A DNA stretch of 64,000 bases, from the NCBI GenBank assembly GCA_021372945.1, contig JAJFTK010000024.1, positions 1 to 64,000 of the forward strand, read 5' to 3'. Below, one piece after another: positions 40,882 to 49,223 of this stretch. The stretch is from Planctomycetaceae bacterium (GTDB lineage Bacteria; Planctomycetota; Phycisphaerae; Sedimentisphaerales; Anaerohalosphaeraceae). Under the pieces are notes generated by a model that saw nothing but the letters and a program-made list of their open reading frames with translations, was not told the DNA's origin and ran no database searches. Position numbers and translations under genes: made by a program. The stretch's first letter is position 1. Each line of letters starts with the position of its first letter.

Positions 40882-42864
40882 TTACCGGGCTTGTGGAATA
40901 ACCCGAAAGTATGGTTTTACGTAAAGCAAGCGCATGTCTTGTGCGTCACTGCTTCGGATTATCAGTTTGCACCATAATCCCTTTAGGCCCTTTTTGAATC
41001 GCTTGTGTGACGCGTGGATTCTCCTGGTGTCCACTGCCCACTGGAGGCCCAAATCTCCTTCGTCTGGGGCCCACTCGCCGATGTCCCAAACGAGAACGTT
41101 TTCGTCCATGGCTGCCAAGGTCGATCCCAAGGTAATGGGGATTGTTCCGCGGAGTTCATTGCTCTGCTTGTCTCTTGCAACAACCTCGACAACGAGTTCA
41201 GTCTGCGATGTTTCCGCTGCAACGGAAACTGAATGCACGAGTTTATGGAACCATTCGGCCCCCATTGTGACCCAGCCTGTCTCGATTGAAACTGGAATGG
41301 GCGTTCTGGCATTGCCTGTATAATCAGCGTAGCTAAGTATGTCGTCCGGGTAGGCGTGAGTGTAAATATACTTTGTCTCTCGGTCCATCGAGTAGAGTAC
41401 ACCATCCTTGACTGCCAAGTCGGATGCCATCCATCCCTGGCTGGTCCACCCGCCTCCCATGGGTAGCAGCGCCAGGCCCCTAATGGTGTTCAAGCAAAGC
41501 GTAGTGGTGCATTCGTCCTGCGAGAGCCCTGGGAAGATCAGGTAGTACTTGTTGCCGACAAATGCCGATGCCGCTTTACTGGCCTTTGACGGTCGAATCT
41601 CCAATATTTGGTCCTTAATAGGTTCCCCGATGGGCATTGGGAAGTCGCCGTCTGCCCCGCGTGTATTGAAGTCTGCCCAATACACGTTGTCGATGCCCAA
41701 CCAAACCAATCCGCTTCCTACATCCTGAATGGTTTTATGGCTTACACAGCCCTTGTCGCACATCTTGATAAAATTGGCGGCCTCAAAGTTACTGCCGTCC
41801 AGCATATAGACCGTGTTTCTTGTAAACACGAATACGTTGCCGTTGAAGACCGCCACACCTGTGCCGTCCTCCGGCAGATAGGCATAATTAAGTTCCGGAA
41901 AAACGTCTGGCATTCCCGGCTGCGACCAGATCACTTTGGACGGGATGTCGCCATCAATGGCCACAATCCTGCCTCCCGCTACAGCGGCGTGTTTAAGCAC
42001 CGGCATGGCTCCATCGAATACCGTCAACTCGACGCCTTCCTGGCCAAAGGGCATTATGTCTTCCAGTGGCGTTGTGGCAGTAAGGCTGCCAACATAACGG
42101 TATGGTCCCTGTGGAACATTTAACGGTGCGCGATACACATTGAGCTTGGAAACCCCGGTAGGCAGTGTTGCAATCGTGTGAGTGAATTTTCTGAGTCCTG
42201 CCGTACTGGCGGTTATTTCTTTCGTGAGACTGTTGCAGGCCGATTCGCCGTACTTAGTTGTCGTGCCCGAGTCGTCGTAAAATGCAGTATATTTATAGCA
42301 AAGCATGGGACCGCCGGATGTAATTTGCAACCCCCTTCCTATTGCCGCTGTGTCGGTGACTGTAGGCAAGGTGAAGACATTGCTAAGCCCCATATCCGCT
42401 GAGGCTGCTTCGCCGCTCCACCGCTGAGGTGCATCCGTTCCATTGTAAAACAGAATGTCCTCTGCGGCATTGACGGTGTATTTCAGGAATTCAGCCCCCT
42501 TGTCGTCCGCGTCGTAACCGGTTTTGATTTCCGACCATGAAGCCAATAGTGAGTTCCACGCCTGGACCGACCCGGAGGCCAGGTGGGCAAGAGCCGTAAC
42601 TGTGCCGCTGCGGTCCTCAAGGCATATGCTTACAGGCACACCCGGCAACACACTCTCGCCGTTGCTGGCATCGAACGGTCGAAATCCGTTGCGTACCCTC
42701 AATAGGCCGTTAATCTCAAGCTCCATGTTGTAGATCGCGGCAAAGTACTTGTCAGACAGGCCGTTTTGGGGCATAGATGTCACCATGCCGCCAGAAAAAT
42801 CTGCGATCTCGATGCTTTGGAGTGGCGAACCCCTCTGGGCTATCTCTATTGGTACGGCGTGCAC
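40882..42864 (-). CDS. Propeller-like tail hub (gp12/stabilisation-like protein)
   Basis: 660 residues. The start IEIADFSGGMVTSMPQNGLS is typical of podovirus tail tube B or head-stabilisation proteins. Repeated four-stranded blades (GGRIVAIDGDIPSKVIWSQP, NVFVFTRNTVYMLDG) indicate a beta-propeller. It forms the distal tube or nozzle of the short tail. Translation starts at a GTG that overlaps the upstream stop codon (TAGTG). Confidence 0.7.
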   Translation of the reverse strand: MHAVPIEIAQRGSPLQSIEIADFSGGMVTSMPQNGLSDKYFAAIYNMELEINGLLRVRNGFRPFDASNGESVLPGVPVSICLEDRSGTVTALAHLASGSVQAWNSLLASWSEIKTGYDADDKGAEFLKYTVNAAEDILFYNGTDAPQRWSGEAASADMGLSNVFTLPTVTDTAAIGRGLQITSGGPMLCYKYTAFYDDSGTTTKYGESACNSLTKEITASTAGLRKFTHTIATLPTGVSKLNVYRAPLNVPQGPYRYVGSLTATTPLEDIMPFGQEGVELTVFDGAMPVLKHAAVAGGRIVAIDGDIPSKVIWSQPGMPDVFPELNYAYLPEDGTGVAVFNGNVFVFTRNTVYMLDGSNFEAANFIKMCDKGCVSHKTIQDVGSGLVWLGIDNVYWADFNTRGADGDFPMPIGEPIKDQILEIRPSKASKAASAFVGNKYYLIFPGLSQDECTTTLCLNTIRGLALLPMGGGWTSQGWMASDLAVKDGVLYSMDRETKYIYTHAYPDDILSYADYTGNARTPIPVSIETGWVTMGAEWFHKLVHSVSVAAETSQTELVVEVVARDKQSNELRGTIPITLGSTLAAMDENVLVWDIGEWAPDEGDLGLQWAVDTRRIHASHKRFKKGLKGLWCKLIIRSSDAQDMRLLYVKPYFRVIPQAR

Positions 42865-43463
42865 TAGGCGGCTCCGGTTAGAATAGCGGCGTTGACTTGT
42901 TGCGCAGTTGTTTTTACGGCGTTGTATTCAGCCAGTGCGGCCGCTGCATCGGGGTCGCCCTCGGCGGCTCGGCATCGGTATTCACAATACGCAAGAAGAC
43001 CAGGTGTCCACTTGGGCGACAATGGAATCGTATCCGAGATGCTGAGGAGGTCGCCTGGTGAATAAGTATACCAAATGTTCAACGCTATGGGGCCGGAAAC
43101 GTCGATATAGAGCGTATCTCCCCACAGGGTCCACATGCGTGGAGTTCCCGTGGACCATGCGCTATTCAGGGCGGGATGTTCAGCGAGCGGAGCAAAATGC
43201 AGTTGTACCGTCTGCCTATTGTACTCATCTACCCAGTCCACTCGGAACACGTTGATGACAAACTTCTCGGTGGGCCAGTAACAGTCGAGGGGGCATTCCC
43301 CATGCAAAAAGCTAACATACCGCTTTTCCTGGAAAACCCCCGCCATCGCAAGGTCTTTGCAGCCGTCATTGACGTATTGCAGAATCTCTGCGTTCGAGAA
43401 GGAAAGGTCTTCGGAATCGGCAAGTCGCACGCGCAACTGTCGAGCTAGTTCCTCACTTGTCAA
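42864..43463 (-). CDS. Head-tail adaptor-like protein
   Basis: 199 residues. The N-terminus LRVRLADSEDLSFSNAEILQ, then YVNDGCKDLAMAGV is a hallmark of podovirus adaptor proteins (DUF6682-like): a helix with an F/L-S-N/D-xEIL motif. Strands follow, with a final helical segment (GLLAYCEYRCRAAEGD). It would sit under the portal. Its TAG stop overlaps the GTG start of the tail hub gene. Confidence 0.65.
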   Translation of the reverse strand: MTSEELARQLRVRLADSEDLSFSNAEILQYVNDGCKDLAMAGVFQEKRYVSFLHGECPLDCYWPTEKFVINVFRVDWVDEYNRQTVQLHFAPLAEHPALNSAWSTGTPRMWTLWGDTLYIDVSGPIALNIWYTYSPGDLLSISDTIPLSPKWTPGLLAYCEYRCRAAEGDPDAAAALAEYNAVKTTAQQVNAAILTGAA

Positions 43464-43503
43464 TTGTCAACCCTCCTGTCTTTGCTGCTTCGGCTTTTAC
43501 AGA

Positions 43504-44193
43504 TCATCGTGGTGTCCTGCTTTGGAGATTGGATGTGTAAATGGTGGATTGGCGCGGGATAAACTGCGGTCCATCATGGCCCAGTTTACCGGCGAGATCG
43601 CGAGAGGCATTCAAGTAGGCTGCCATGTATTCACCCGAACCGCCCAGGCCCAGTCGCCGCATTGCGATCGCCGTGGACAGATCTGTCACCATGCCTTTCA
43701 TCCAAAGCGGGAACGGAGCGTTCTCTGCGGTGTCCACCACCTCTTCTACGTAGCAATAGACCGCGTAGGCCTGGTCTGGGACCGGCGAAAGCTGCAAGCG
43801 GAGTAAGTTGTCTCCCCCGGCATTATCGAAGGCGTAGAGGGCTGGTAGGCCCGTTACTTCGCGTGCCGGGTCGGAAGCCAAAAGCGCCTCCAGTGATGTG
43901 GCGTAAAGTGTAGCGTCCCGATCGGGAATCCGCACGGTCCCCTCGATCACACGAATCGCGTCGGCGGGCAGGTCAATATATGTCTGGCCCGCAACGCAGT
44001 CCATTTGGCATTCGGCCCGCAGAAACTGCCAGCGCGAATCACCGCGCTCCAGGCAAATCGCCACCATTGCTTCCTGTACGGCATCGGCAATCAGCCTGGC
44101 GTCCATGTAGGTAGGTGGCGTTTTCGTCAGCCTGTGGTATAAATGCTCGATTGAACTGCGGATGTCAGCGACCGTTGTTGTCCAGGCGGCCAT
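43504..44193 (-). CDS. Second head-tail adaptor-like protein
   Basis: 229 residues with LIADAVQEAMVAICLERGDS, CVAGQTYIDLPADAIRVIEG and MKGMVTDLSTAIAMRRLGLG. The arrangement (helix pair, strand with AGQxYxxLPxD, C-terminal helices) is that of phage adaptor/connector proteins and partly mirrors its downstream neighbour. The two may form consecutive rings. Confidence 0.6.
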   Translation of the reverse strand: MAAWTTTVADIRSSIEHLYHRLTKTPPTYMDARLIADAVQEAMVAICLERGDSRWQFLRAECQMDCVAGQTYIDLPADAIRVIEGTVRIPDRDATLYATSLEALLASDPAREVTGLPALYAFDNAGGDNLLRLQLSPVPDQAYAVYCYVEEVVDTAENAPFPLWMKGMVTDLSTAIAMRRLGLGGSGEYMAAYLNASRDLAGKLGHDGPQFIPRQSTIYTSNLQSRTPR

Positions 44194-44214
44194 GCGGTTT
44201 CCTTCGGTTGATGT

Positions 44215-44607
44215 TTAGAATCGGTTAATATGAAGAGATACGCGGCCTAATGCCACATTGCGGTAAACATTGCCCACCTCTTCTGCGATAGCGCGGATAT
44301 TCTTGCGCTCGTCTCGCGTCATGGCCTCTTGCTGCGCGAGCCATTCTTCTCGCAACTGGGCACGCCGTTTTTCCCGTTCTTTTAACTCATGGATGGCCTT
44401 GGTGATATGAAACGGCGCGGGAATAGCGTAAATTAAATAGCAATCTTTGCTGTTCAGGAACCATACTTGGCAAATGCGCTTTTTGATGTCGTAGCGAAGT
44501 TTCAGGGCTGATTCATCGAAAACATCCTGGAGTTGCGATTCGCCTTCAAATCCGAAATCATCGGCAGGTCTAGTCCACTTGTGCAGATACGCTTTCAGGT
44601 TCTTCAC
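44215..44607 (-). CDS. Hypothetical structural-region protein, 130 residues
   Basis: First half strand-rich (DIKKRICQVWFLNSKDCYLI), second half helical and charged (ELKEREKRRAQLREEWLAQQ). It overlaps the next gene by 38 bp. No family is recognised. Confidence 0.5.
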   Translation of the reverse strand: MKNLKAYLHKWTRPADDFGFEGESQLQDVFDESALKLRYDIKKRICQVWFLNSKDCYLIYAIPAPFHITKAIHELKEREKRRAQLREEWLAQQEAMTRDERKNIRAIAEEVGNVYRNVALGRVSLHINRF

Positions 44608-44797
44608 GTTCCCGTTCCTCTTCGATCATCTTGTTGAGCACCATGATTCCCACTTCGGCCATCTGTACGCACCTCAGTGTTTTCATGTAGGCCTGCTGGG
44701 CCTCCTGGCTCTGCTTTTCCAATTGCTCCAGGGTGGCCTTGCCGTCCTGAACATCGCGCTGGTGGCGCAATAGCATTCCTCGTAGGCGGTCAATCAT
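44570..44797 (-). CDS. Coiled-coil protein, 75 residues
   Basis: Mostly one coiled coil (QDGKATLEQLEKQSQEAQQA) and an acidic tail. Start and the previous stop overlap (TAATG). It might be a small chaperone or a virion core helix; unidentified. Confidence 0.5.
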   Translation of the reverse strand: MIDRLRGMLLRHQRDVQDGKATLEQLEKQSQEAQQAYMKTLRCVQMAEVGIMVLNKMIEEEREREEPESVSAQVD

Positions 44798-44955
44798 TAG
44801 TTCTTGAACTCCTTTACTTCAACGAGGTTCTTAAGGGCCGCAATGGCGCCCGAAACACGCTGAATATTGATTATGGTCTGCCTGAAAGATTCCTGCAATT
44901 TGACCAATAACTGCTCGTGCTTCTCGATTTCTTTGAAAACCTGTTCTGTTTCCAT
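44797..44955 (-). CDS. Small helical protein, 52 residues
   Basis: METEQVFKEIEKHEQLLVKL onward, amphipathic helices; GGAAGGGAATT precedes the start. It overlaps the coiled-coil gene as TAATG, so the two are translationally coupled. No family is recognised. Confidence 0.5.
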   Translation of the reverse strand: METEQVFKEIEKHEQLLVKLQESFRQTIINIQRVSGAIAALKNLVEVKEFKN

Positions 44956-44975
44956 AATTCCCTTCCGGTTAAAGT

Positions 44976-45010
44976 GAAATAAAGGGAGACCGGGACAATC
45001 CCAGTCTCCC
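44976..45010 (-). terminator. Terminator downstream of the repeat-rich fibre gene
   Basis: On the minus strand GGGAGACTGGGA-TTG-TCCCGGTCTCCC (one mismatch) is followed by TTTATTTC. It separates the capsid and fibre genes from the adaptor block. Confidence 0.85.
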
Positions 45011-45023
45011 GAATAGCCTTAAA

Positions 45024-46817
45024 CTACGCGGCGGCTCCGAGTTTGGCCTCAGTACCGTCAACGGCAAACTTGTTGCAAATCCACGTGGTCGCGGACGTGC
45101 AAACGCAGCGGACCGTTTCATTGGCGCCCACTGCGGATTTAACAGCGGCTCCTGTGCCGCCATTGATGGCGACCGTGGCCGGGGCACTGCTCTTGAGGTT
45201 GTAGCCAGTGGCGTTCGGCAGGAGGTACACGATGTTGCCCGGCGTAGGCGCAGGCAGCGTGATCAACTTGTCCGCACTGTCACAGGTGATGGCGACAACA
45301 CTGGTTCCATTGGCGATAACGCCAGTTCCGTCCCCAAGAGTGGTTGCCGTGCGAGCCACAGCGGCGGTCTGAATGCCCGTTGTAACCGTGATGGTGGACT
45401 GGGCCGTAACCGCGCCCGCCAAAACCGAGGTACCGGAGACATCCAGGTTTCCATTCAGGTCAACCTGGGCCGTGGTAATCTCGACTTCGCCATCCGCATC
45501 AATGTCCAACTGGCCATCTGCCGAGGACAAAATCTTCACGTTGGCATCGTAGAACTGGATGAATTCCTCACCCATAACAAGGTTCACGTCGGCAAACGTA
45601 ACCGTCTTGGCGCCCGCGTCAAACTTAACGGTATCACCATCGGTAATACTCTGGAACGTCACGTCCATGCCATTGGTACCCGCGGCACCCAAAATCAGGT
45701 TTGCGTTGGCGTGGTCGGTACCCTTGATCAGCATAGCGTCCGTGGAGATCTGGTAGCCATAGGTGACGTTGGCACCGGCGAACTGAATTGTGGTATCCTC
45801 GAACAGCAACGAACCGTTGGTGTTGCCGTCCTGGTCCCATTTCATGTAGTCGCCTGCGGTGTCGCCATAGAAGATCGCGTCTTGGCCGGTTCCATCGGTT
45901 CCGATGGTCACTGCGCCGGTTACGGTCAGCTTGGCGCCCACGAGCAAGAGGGAGTCTGCACTCTGGTCCCACTTCATGTACGCATTTTCCGTGTCACCAA
46001 AAAGGGTCAGGTCGATACCTGCGCCGTTCACGCCAAACTCAATCCCTGAATCGGCGGTTGCTTGGGTCACTGCGAGCTTACTTCCGTCCCAGGACACGGC
46101 GATGTCGTCGGAATCGCCGAACTTGATGTAATCTTCGTCCTGGACCCGCAGGTCGAATCCGTCGAACGAGACCAGCAAGGCGGCGTCGTCGGTATCAAAC
46201 TTGATCAGGTTGGTTGCCGTGGCGCCATAGATAACAAGGTCCTGGTTGTTGCTTGCGCCAACCTTGATTGCCGTGTTGGCGGCAGCACCGTCAACCAAAA
46301 GGTCCGTGCCGTCCCACTTGACCGTAACGTCGTTGCTGGAACCGAGGTTCAGCGGCTTGTTGTTGGCCAGGTCAACACTGGCAAAGGAGCCTGCCCCTGC
46401 CGTGGTAACTTTCCAGGTATCATCTGTACCCTGGATGTCCGTACCTGCCTGGGCTGCCTGGATGTCGATGGACACGCCCGTGCCTGCATTCTCGATCACG
46501 AGGACCTTTGCCGTCGCGGTGTCGTTCTGGTCCAGGGTAAGGCATACGCCGTTCGTGGCGTCAGCCAGTTCGATTTCGACTGGCGCCGTAGCCTTGGGGT
46601 CCAGTGCCACAGCAGCGGGGAAGCCTACGGTAACATTGCTGGCTCCCTGGGCCTTCCACGAGGCACCATCGTAGCACTTAAGCACGTTGTCCGTGGTGTC
46701 ATAATAGACCATGCCTTCCGCAACAGCCTTGTCAACGGCGGCCAGGTAGGCACCTGCCGAGGCGTACACTCCGACCAGGTTGAAGTTTTCTTTAATATTT
46801 TTCTGTCTAATAGCCAT
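45024..46817 (-). CDS. Repeat-rich head fibre or decoration protein
   Basis: 597 residues. The N-terminal 60 residues (VDKAVAEGMVYYDTTDNVLK) form an attachment head. The body is a chain of beta-repeats around the motif D-x-x-KWD (VTVKWDGTDLLVDG, AVSWDGSKLAVTQ, AYMKWDQSADSLLL, DYMKWDQDGNTNGS). A compact C-terminal domain (about 500-597) with CDSADKLITLPAPTPGN follows. It lies between the capsid and adaptor genes, so a head fibre or decoration role is likely. Confidence 0.6.
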   Translation of the reverse strand: MAIRQKNIKENFNLVGVYASAGAYLAAVDKAVAEGMVYYDTTDNVLKCYDGASWKAQGASNVTVGFPAAVALDPKATAPVEIELADATNGVCLTLDQNDTATAKVLVIENAGTGVSIDIQAAQAGTDIQGTDDTWKVTTAGAGSFASVDLANNKPLNLGSSNDVTVKWDGTDLLVDGAAANTAIKVGASNNQDLVIYGATATNLIKFDTDDAALLVSFDGFDLRVQDEDYIKFGDSDDIAVSWDGSKLAVTQATADSGIEFGVNGAGIDLTLFGDTENAYMKWDQSADSLLLVGAKLTVTGAVTIGTDGTGQDAIFYGDTAGDYMKWDQDGNTNGSLLFEDTTIQFAGANVTYGYQISTDAMLIKGTDHANANLILGAAGTNGMDVTFQSITDGDTVKFDAGAKTVTFADVNLVMGEEFIQFYDANVKILSSADGQLDIDADGEVEITTAQVDLNGNLDVSGTSVLAGAVTAQSTITVTTGIQTAAVARTATTLGDGTGVIANGTSVVAITCDSADKLITLPAPTPGNIVYLLPNATGYNLKSSAPATVAINGGTGAAVKSAVGANETVRCVCTSATTWICNKFAVDGTEAKLGAAA

Positions 46818-46882
46818 AATTGTCCTTTGTAAGCGGCTGATTAAAGGCTCACCGCAGAAAAGCCCTTGGGTTTAGTTGGTTG

Positions 46883-46911
46883 AAAAACCCAGGGGCCGAG
46901 TGGCCCCCAGG
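46883..46911 (-). terminator. Terminator after the capsid gene
   Basis: On the minus strand CCTGGGGGCC-ACTC-GGCCCCTGGG, with two G-T pairs, is followed by TTTTTC. It lies 16 bp past the capsid stop and would keep capsid mRNA more abundant than downstream genes. Confidence 0.75.
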
Positions 46912-46926
46912 CTTCGAGGAAGGGAA

Positions 46927-48324
46927 CTACTCGGTGATGTTGATGAGCTTGATCTGCTTGTCGGGTTTCTGGCAGGTGAACGACCAGTAATCGACCGCGG
47001 TGGCAAACTTGCAGTCTGAATTTTCCTTCTGTGTCAGAATGCCGCCGCTGCCTTGTGTGAGCCACTGGTATCCCGAACGCCCCACGGGCCGGATGAACGC
47101 AAAGTCCCCGGTGTTCATCAGGAACCCGGTTCCGGTCTTAAGGCTGTTGAGCGAGGTCAGCATAAGCTGGCGATCGTGCAACTGGATACCCATGCCCTTG
47201 TAGCCGCCTACCCAATCCATGGCCGACATGGTATTAAACCGTCTGTCGTCCTTGGTGTTCAGGAAGTACTTGAGCATGGCTCGGGGCGTAACCACCAAGA
47301 GGTTGGGGTTGGCCTGGTACTGGTTCTCGGTCTCGATCAGGACGGTCAAGAGGGACTCTTCATCCAACTCGCCGCCGATGGCCGTCACGATGCTCTTGAG
47401 CGGCGTATTGGCCGCCAGGGTCCGGTCGGTATTCCAGATGTACTTATAAGCATCGCCCGTTTCATTGGCGCCTCCGTCGGCGGTATGGTCAGCGCCGTCG
47501 GAAACAAGGTTCAGCAGGCCGCTCGGTTCAAGACAGAACGTTCCTGCGCCGTGAATCTGCCCGTAGGCCTTCTCGCGCGTGATGATGTCGTTTTTGGCAA
47601 TCGTGGAGCCTGCGGCAATATCCTGGGCAACGGTGATCGTTCCGTTGGTTCCTGTGCGCTTGTTGCCCTTTGTGACCGATGTAATCTGCATGGCGATGTT
47701 GGTGGCCGTCGCATCGTACTGCCGACACGTACCCATCGCAGCCGGATTGTGGACCTCAATCCACATGCCGGGTTCCAGGAACTGCGTGTCAAAGAACGCA
47801 TCCCCTTTCACCGTGATGACATTGGTGGCAGCGTCTGCGGACACGACGGTGGCAATCTTGCCGCTTCCATCGCCCATCAGGATACGCTCAACGTCCAGTT
47901 TAGCCGAATCGAGCATACTGGTCATGTGGTCGTCCACGATATCAATGTACGAGCCCTGGCCGGACTGTACCGTGGCAAGAGCGGGGCCTGTGAACTCAAC
48001 GTACATGTTGCTGTACTTGAGCCATTCCCAGCCCTGAATCCCGTCCACAGGTACCGATTTACGGAACGTGCCGCCCTCTTCCATGGGCCCGACACCGCCG
48101 GACCGCTGGGTCTTGAACGCGCCGATAATGCGCCGCCCAGTCGCGTCCAGCTTGGCCGCAGCCTGCTCGATCATTCCGGTAAACTTGTTGTCGAACCAAA
48201 GGGTGTTATTGAATCCGGGGAGATATACGTCTTTCAGGACGCCTTCCAGGCTGTCCAGGCTGGCGTTGGTGTAAGCACCAGAGTTCATGTCCACGCGGCG
48301 TACTGCCGTGGTTGGCATAGTCAT
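46927..48324 (-). CDS. Major capsid protein (HK97-like fold)
   Basis: 465 residues, directly after a scaffold-like gene and followed by a terminator. It has the pattern of podovirus HK97-fold capsid proteins: an N-terminal arm (VYLPGFNNTLWFDNKFTGMI), an E-loop-like stretch (RRIIGAFKTQRSGGVGPM), a long helix (YIDIVDDHMTSMLDSAKLDV) and a P-domain with GGYKGMGIQLHDRQLML. Assigned by context and layout. Confidence 0.75.
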   Translation of the reverse strand: MTMPTTAVRRVDMNSGAYTNASLDSLEGVLKDVYLPGFNNTLWFDNKFTGMIEQAAAKLDATGRRIIGAFKTQRSGGVGPMEEGGTFRKSVPVDGIQGWEWLKYSNMYVEFTGPALATVQSGQGSYIDIVDDHMTSMLDSAKLDVERILMGDGSGKIATVVSADAATNVITVKGDAFFDTQFLEPGMWIEVHNPAAMGTCRQYDATATNIAMQITSVTKGNKRTGTNGTITVAQDIAAGSTIAKNDIITREKAYGQIHGAGTFCLEPSGLLNLVSDGADHTADGGANETGDAYKYIWNTDRTLAANTPLKSIVTAIGGELDEESLLTVLIETENQYQANPNLLVVTPRAMLKYFLNTKDDRRFNTMSAMDWVGGYKGMGIQLHDRQLMLTSLNSLKTGTGFLMNTGDFAFIRPVGRSGYQWLTQGSGGILTQKENSDCKFATAVDYWSFTCQKPDKQIKLINITE

Positions 48325-48335
48325 ACTTTAATTCC

Positions 48336-49217
48336 TTATACTACCCCTCGCTGGGCCAGGTAGTTCTGGGCCGCTTTCCGCATGTTATTCCGAGTGATCG
48401 GGGGCTGTGCGGGCATGACGGGAGAACCGCCCGTCGAAGGGGATATTGGTTGCACTGTTTGCTGGTTTGGTTGTTTCAGTGCCGCCATGGCCAACTGTTT
48501 GCCGTGGTTGATCAGATGCTGACGATACCTGTCCATACGCTCGGCGTTCTTGTTTGCGTACATCGCATACCCCTGCGGGGTCAGAAACGCCTGCGGGTTG
48601 GTGGTCTTCCTGGCCTCGGTGCCCAGGAAGTAGTCCGTGGAAGCCAAAAACAATTCTGCCTCCAATGCACGGACCTCCTCCGGGAGAGAAGTGTGGAAAG
48701 TGTCTGCACTGATCACGTTGCGAACAGCGGTTTCGCATTGCTGCAAAAGAGAAGCCTGCTGGGCCTGAGTCTGGCTCTGGTCGATGTTCTGTAGAACATC
48801 AGCCATTACGGAAAGGCCCGTGGCAAAATCCTCTTCGGTTGCGCCTTCTGAGCGCACCTTGTTAATGATCTTAGCCAGTCGTTCGTGCGGTCGTTCCACC
48901 GGGAGCGCGGGGGCCTGGGGCTGCGGGGCCACGCCTAGATTGCGAGCCACTTCGTCCTTGCCGATTACGCCAGCGATAAACTGGTCCGCAAAATCGCTTT
49001 CCGGGTCAATATTGAGGCCCTGGAAAACCTTGCGATACTTGGCAATCTCTTGCTGCATTCGCGACACTGTGCCCCGATCGTCGGGGACTTGGCTGGTGGT
49101 CGGTTCAGCGATTGGCTCAGGTGCGGGTTCGCCCTGGACTTGGACCGGCGAGTTGACTTGGCTTGGTGTCTCGATAGGGGGCTGCCCTTCAAGGCTTGGT
49201 TGGCCAGTTACTTCCAT
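48336..49217 (-). CDS. Capsid scaffold protein
   Basis: 293 residues. Its N-terminal 60 residues are Pro/Gln/Glu-rich and disordered, then a helical coiled-coil core (RMQQEIAKYRKVFQGLNIDP, NIDQSQTQAQQASLLQQCET) and a basic C-terminus (RNNMRKAAQNYLAQRGVV). This is the usual composition and place of a phage scaffold, between portal and capsid. Confidence 0.7.
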   Translation of the reverse strand: MEVTGQPSLEGQPPIETPSQVNSPVQVQGEPAPEPIAEPTTSQVPDDRGTVSRMQQEIAKYRKVFQGLNIDPESDFADQFIAGVIGKDEVARNLGVAPQPQAPALPVERPHERLAKIINKVRSEGATEEDFATGLSVMADVLQNIDQSQTQAQQASLLQQCETAVRNVISADTFHTSLPEEVRALEAELFLASTDYFLGTEARKTTNPQAFLTPQGYAMYANKNAERMDRYRQHLINHGKQLAMAALKQPNQQTVQPISPSTGGSPVMPAQPPITRNNMRKAAQNYLAQRGVV

Positions 49218-49223
49218 TGGGTA

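Noticed and set aside
47053..48363. 436-codon plus-strand frame opposite the capsid gene
   Set aside because: Shadow of capsid codon bias; it has no family pattern and no start signal.
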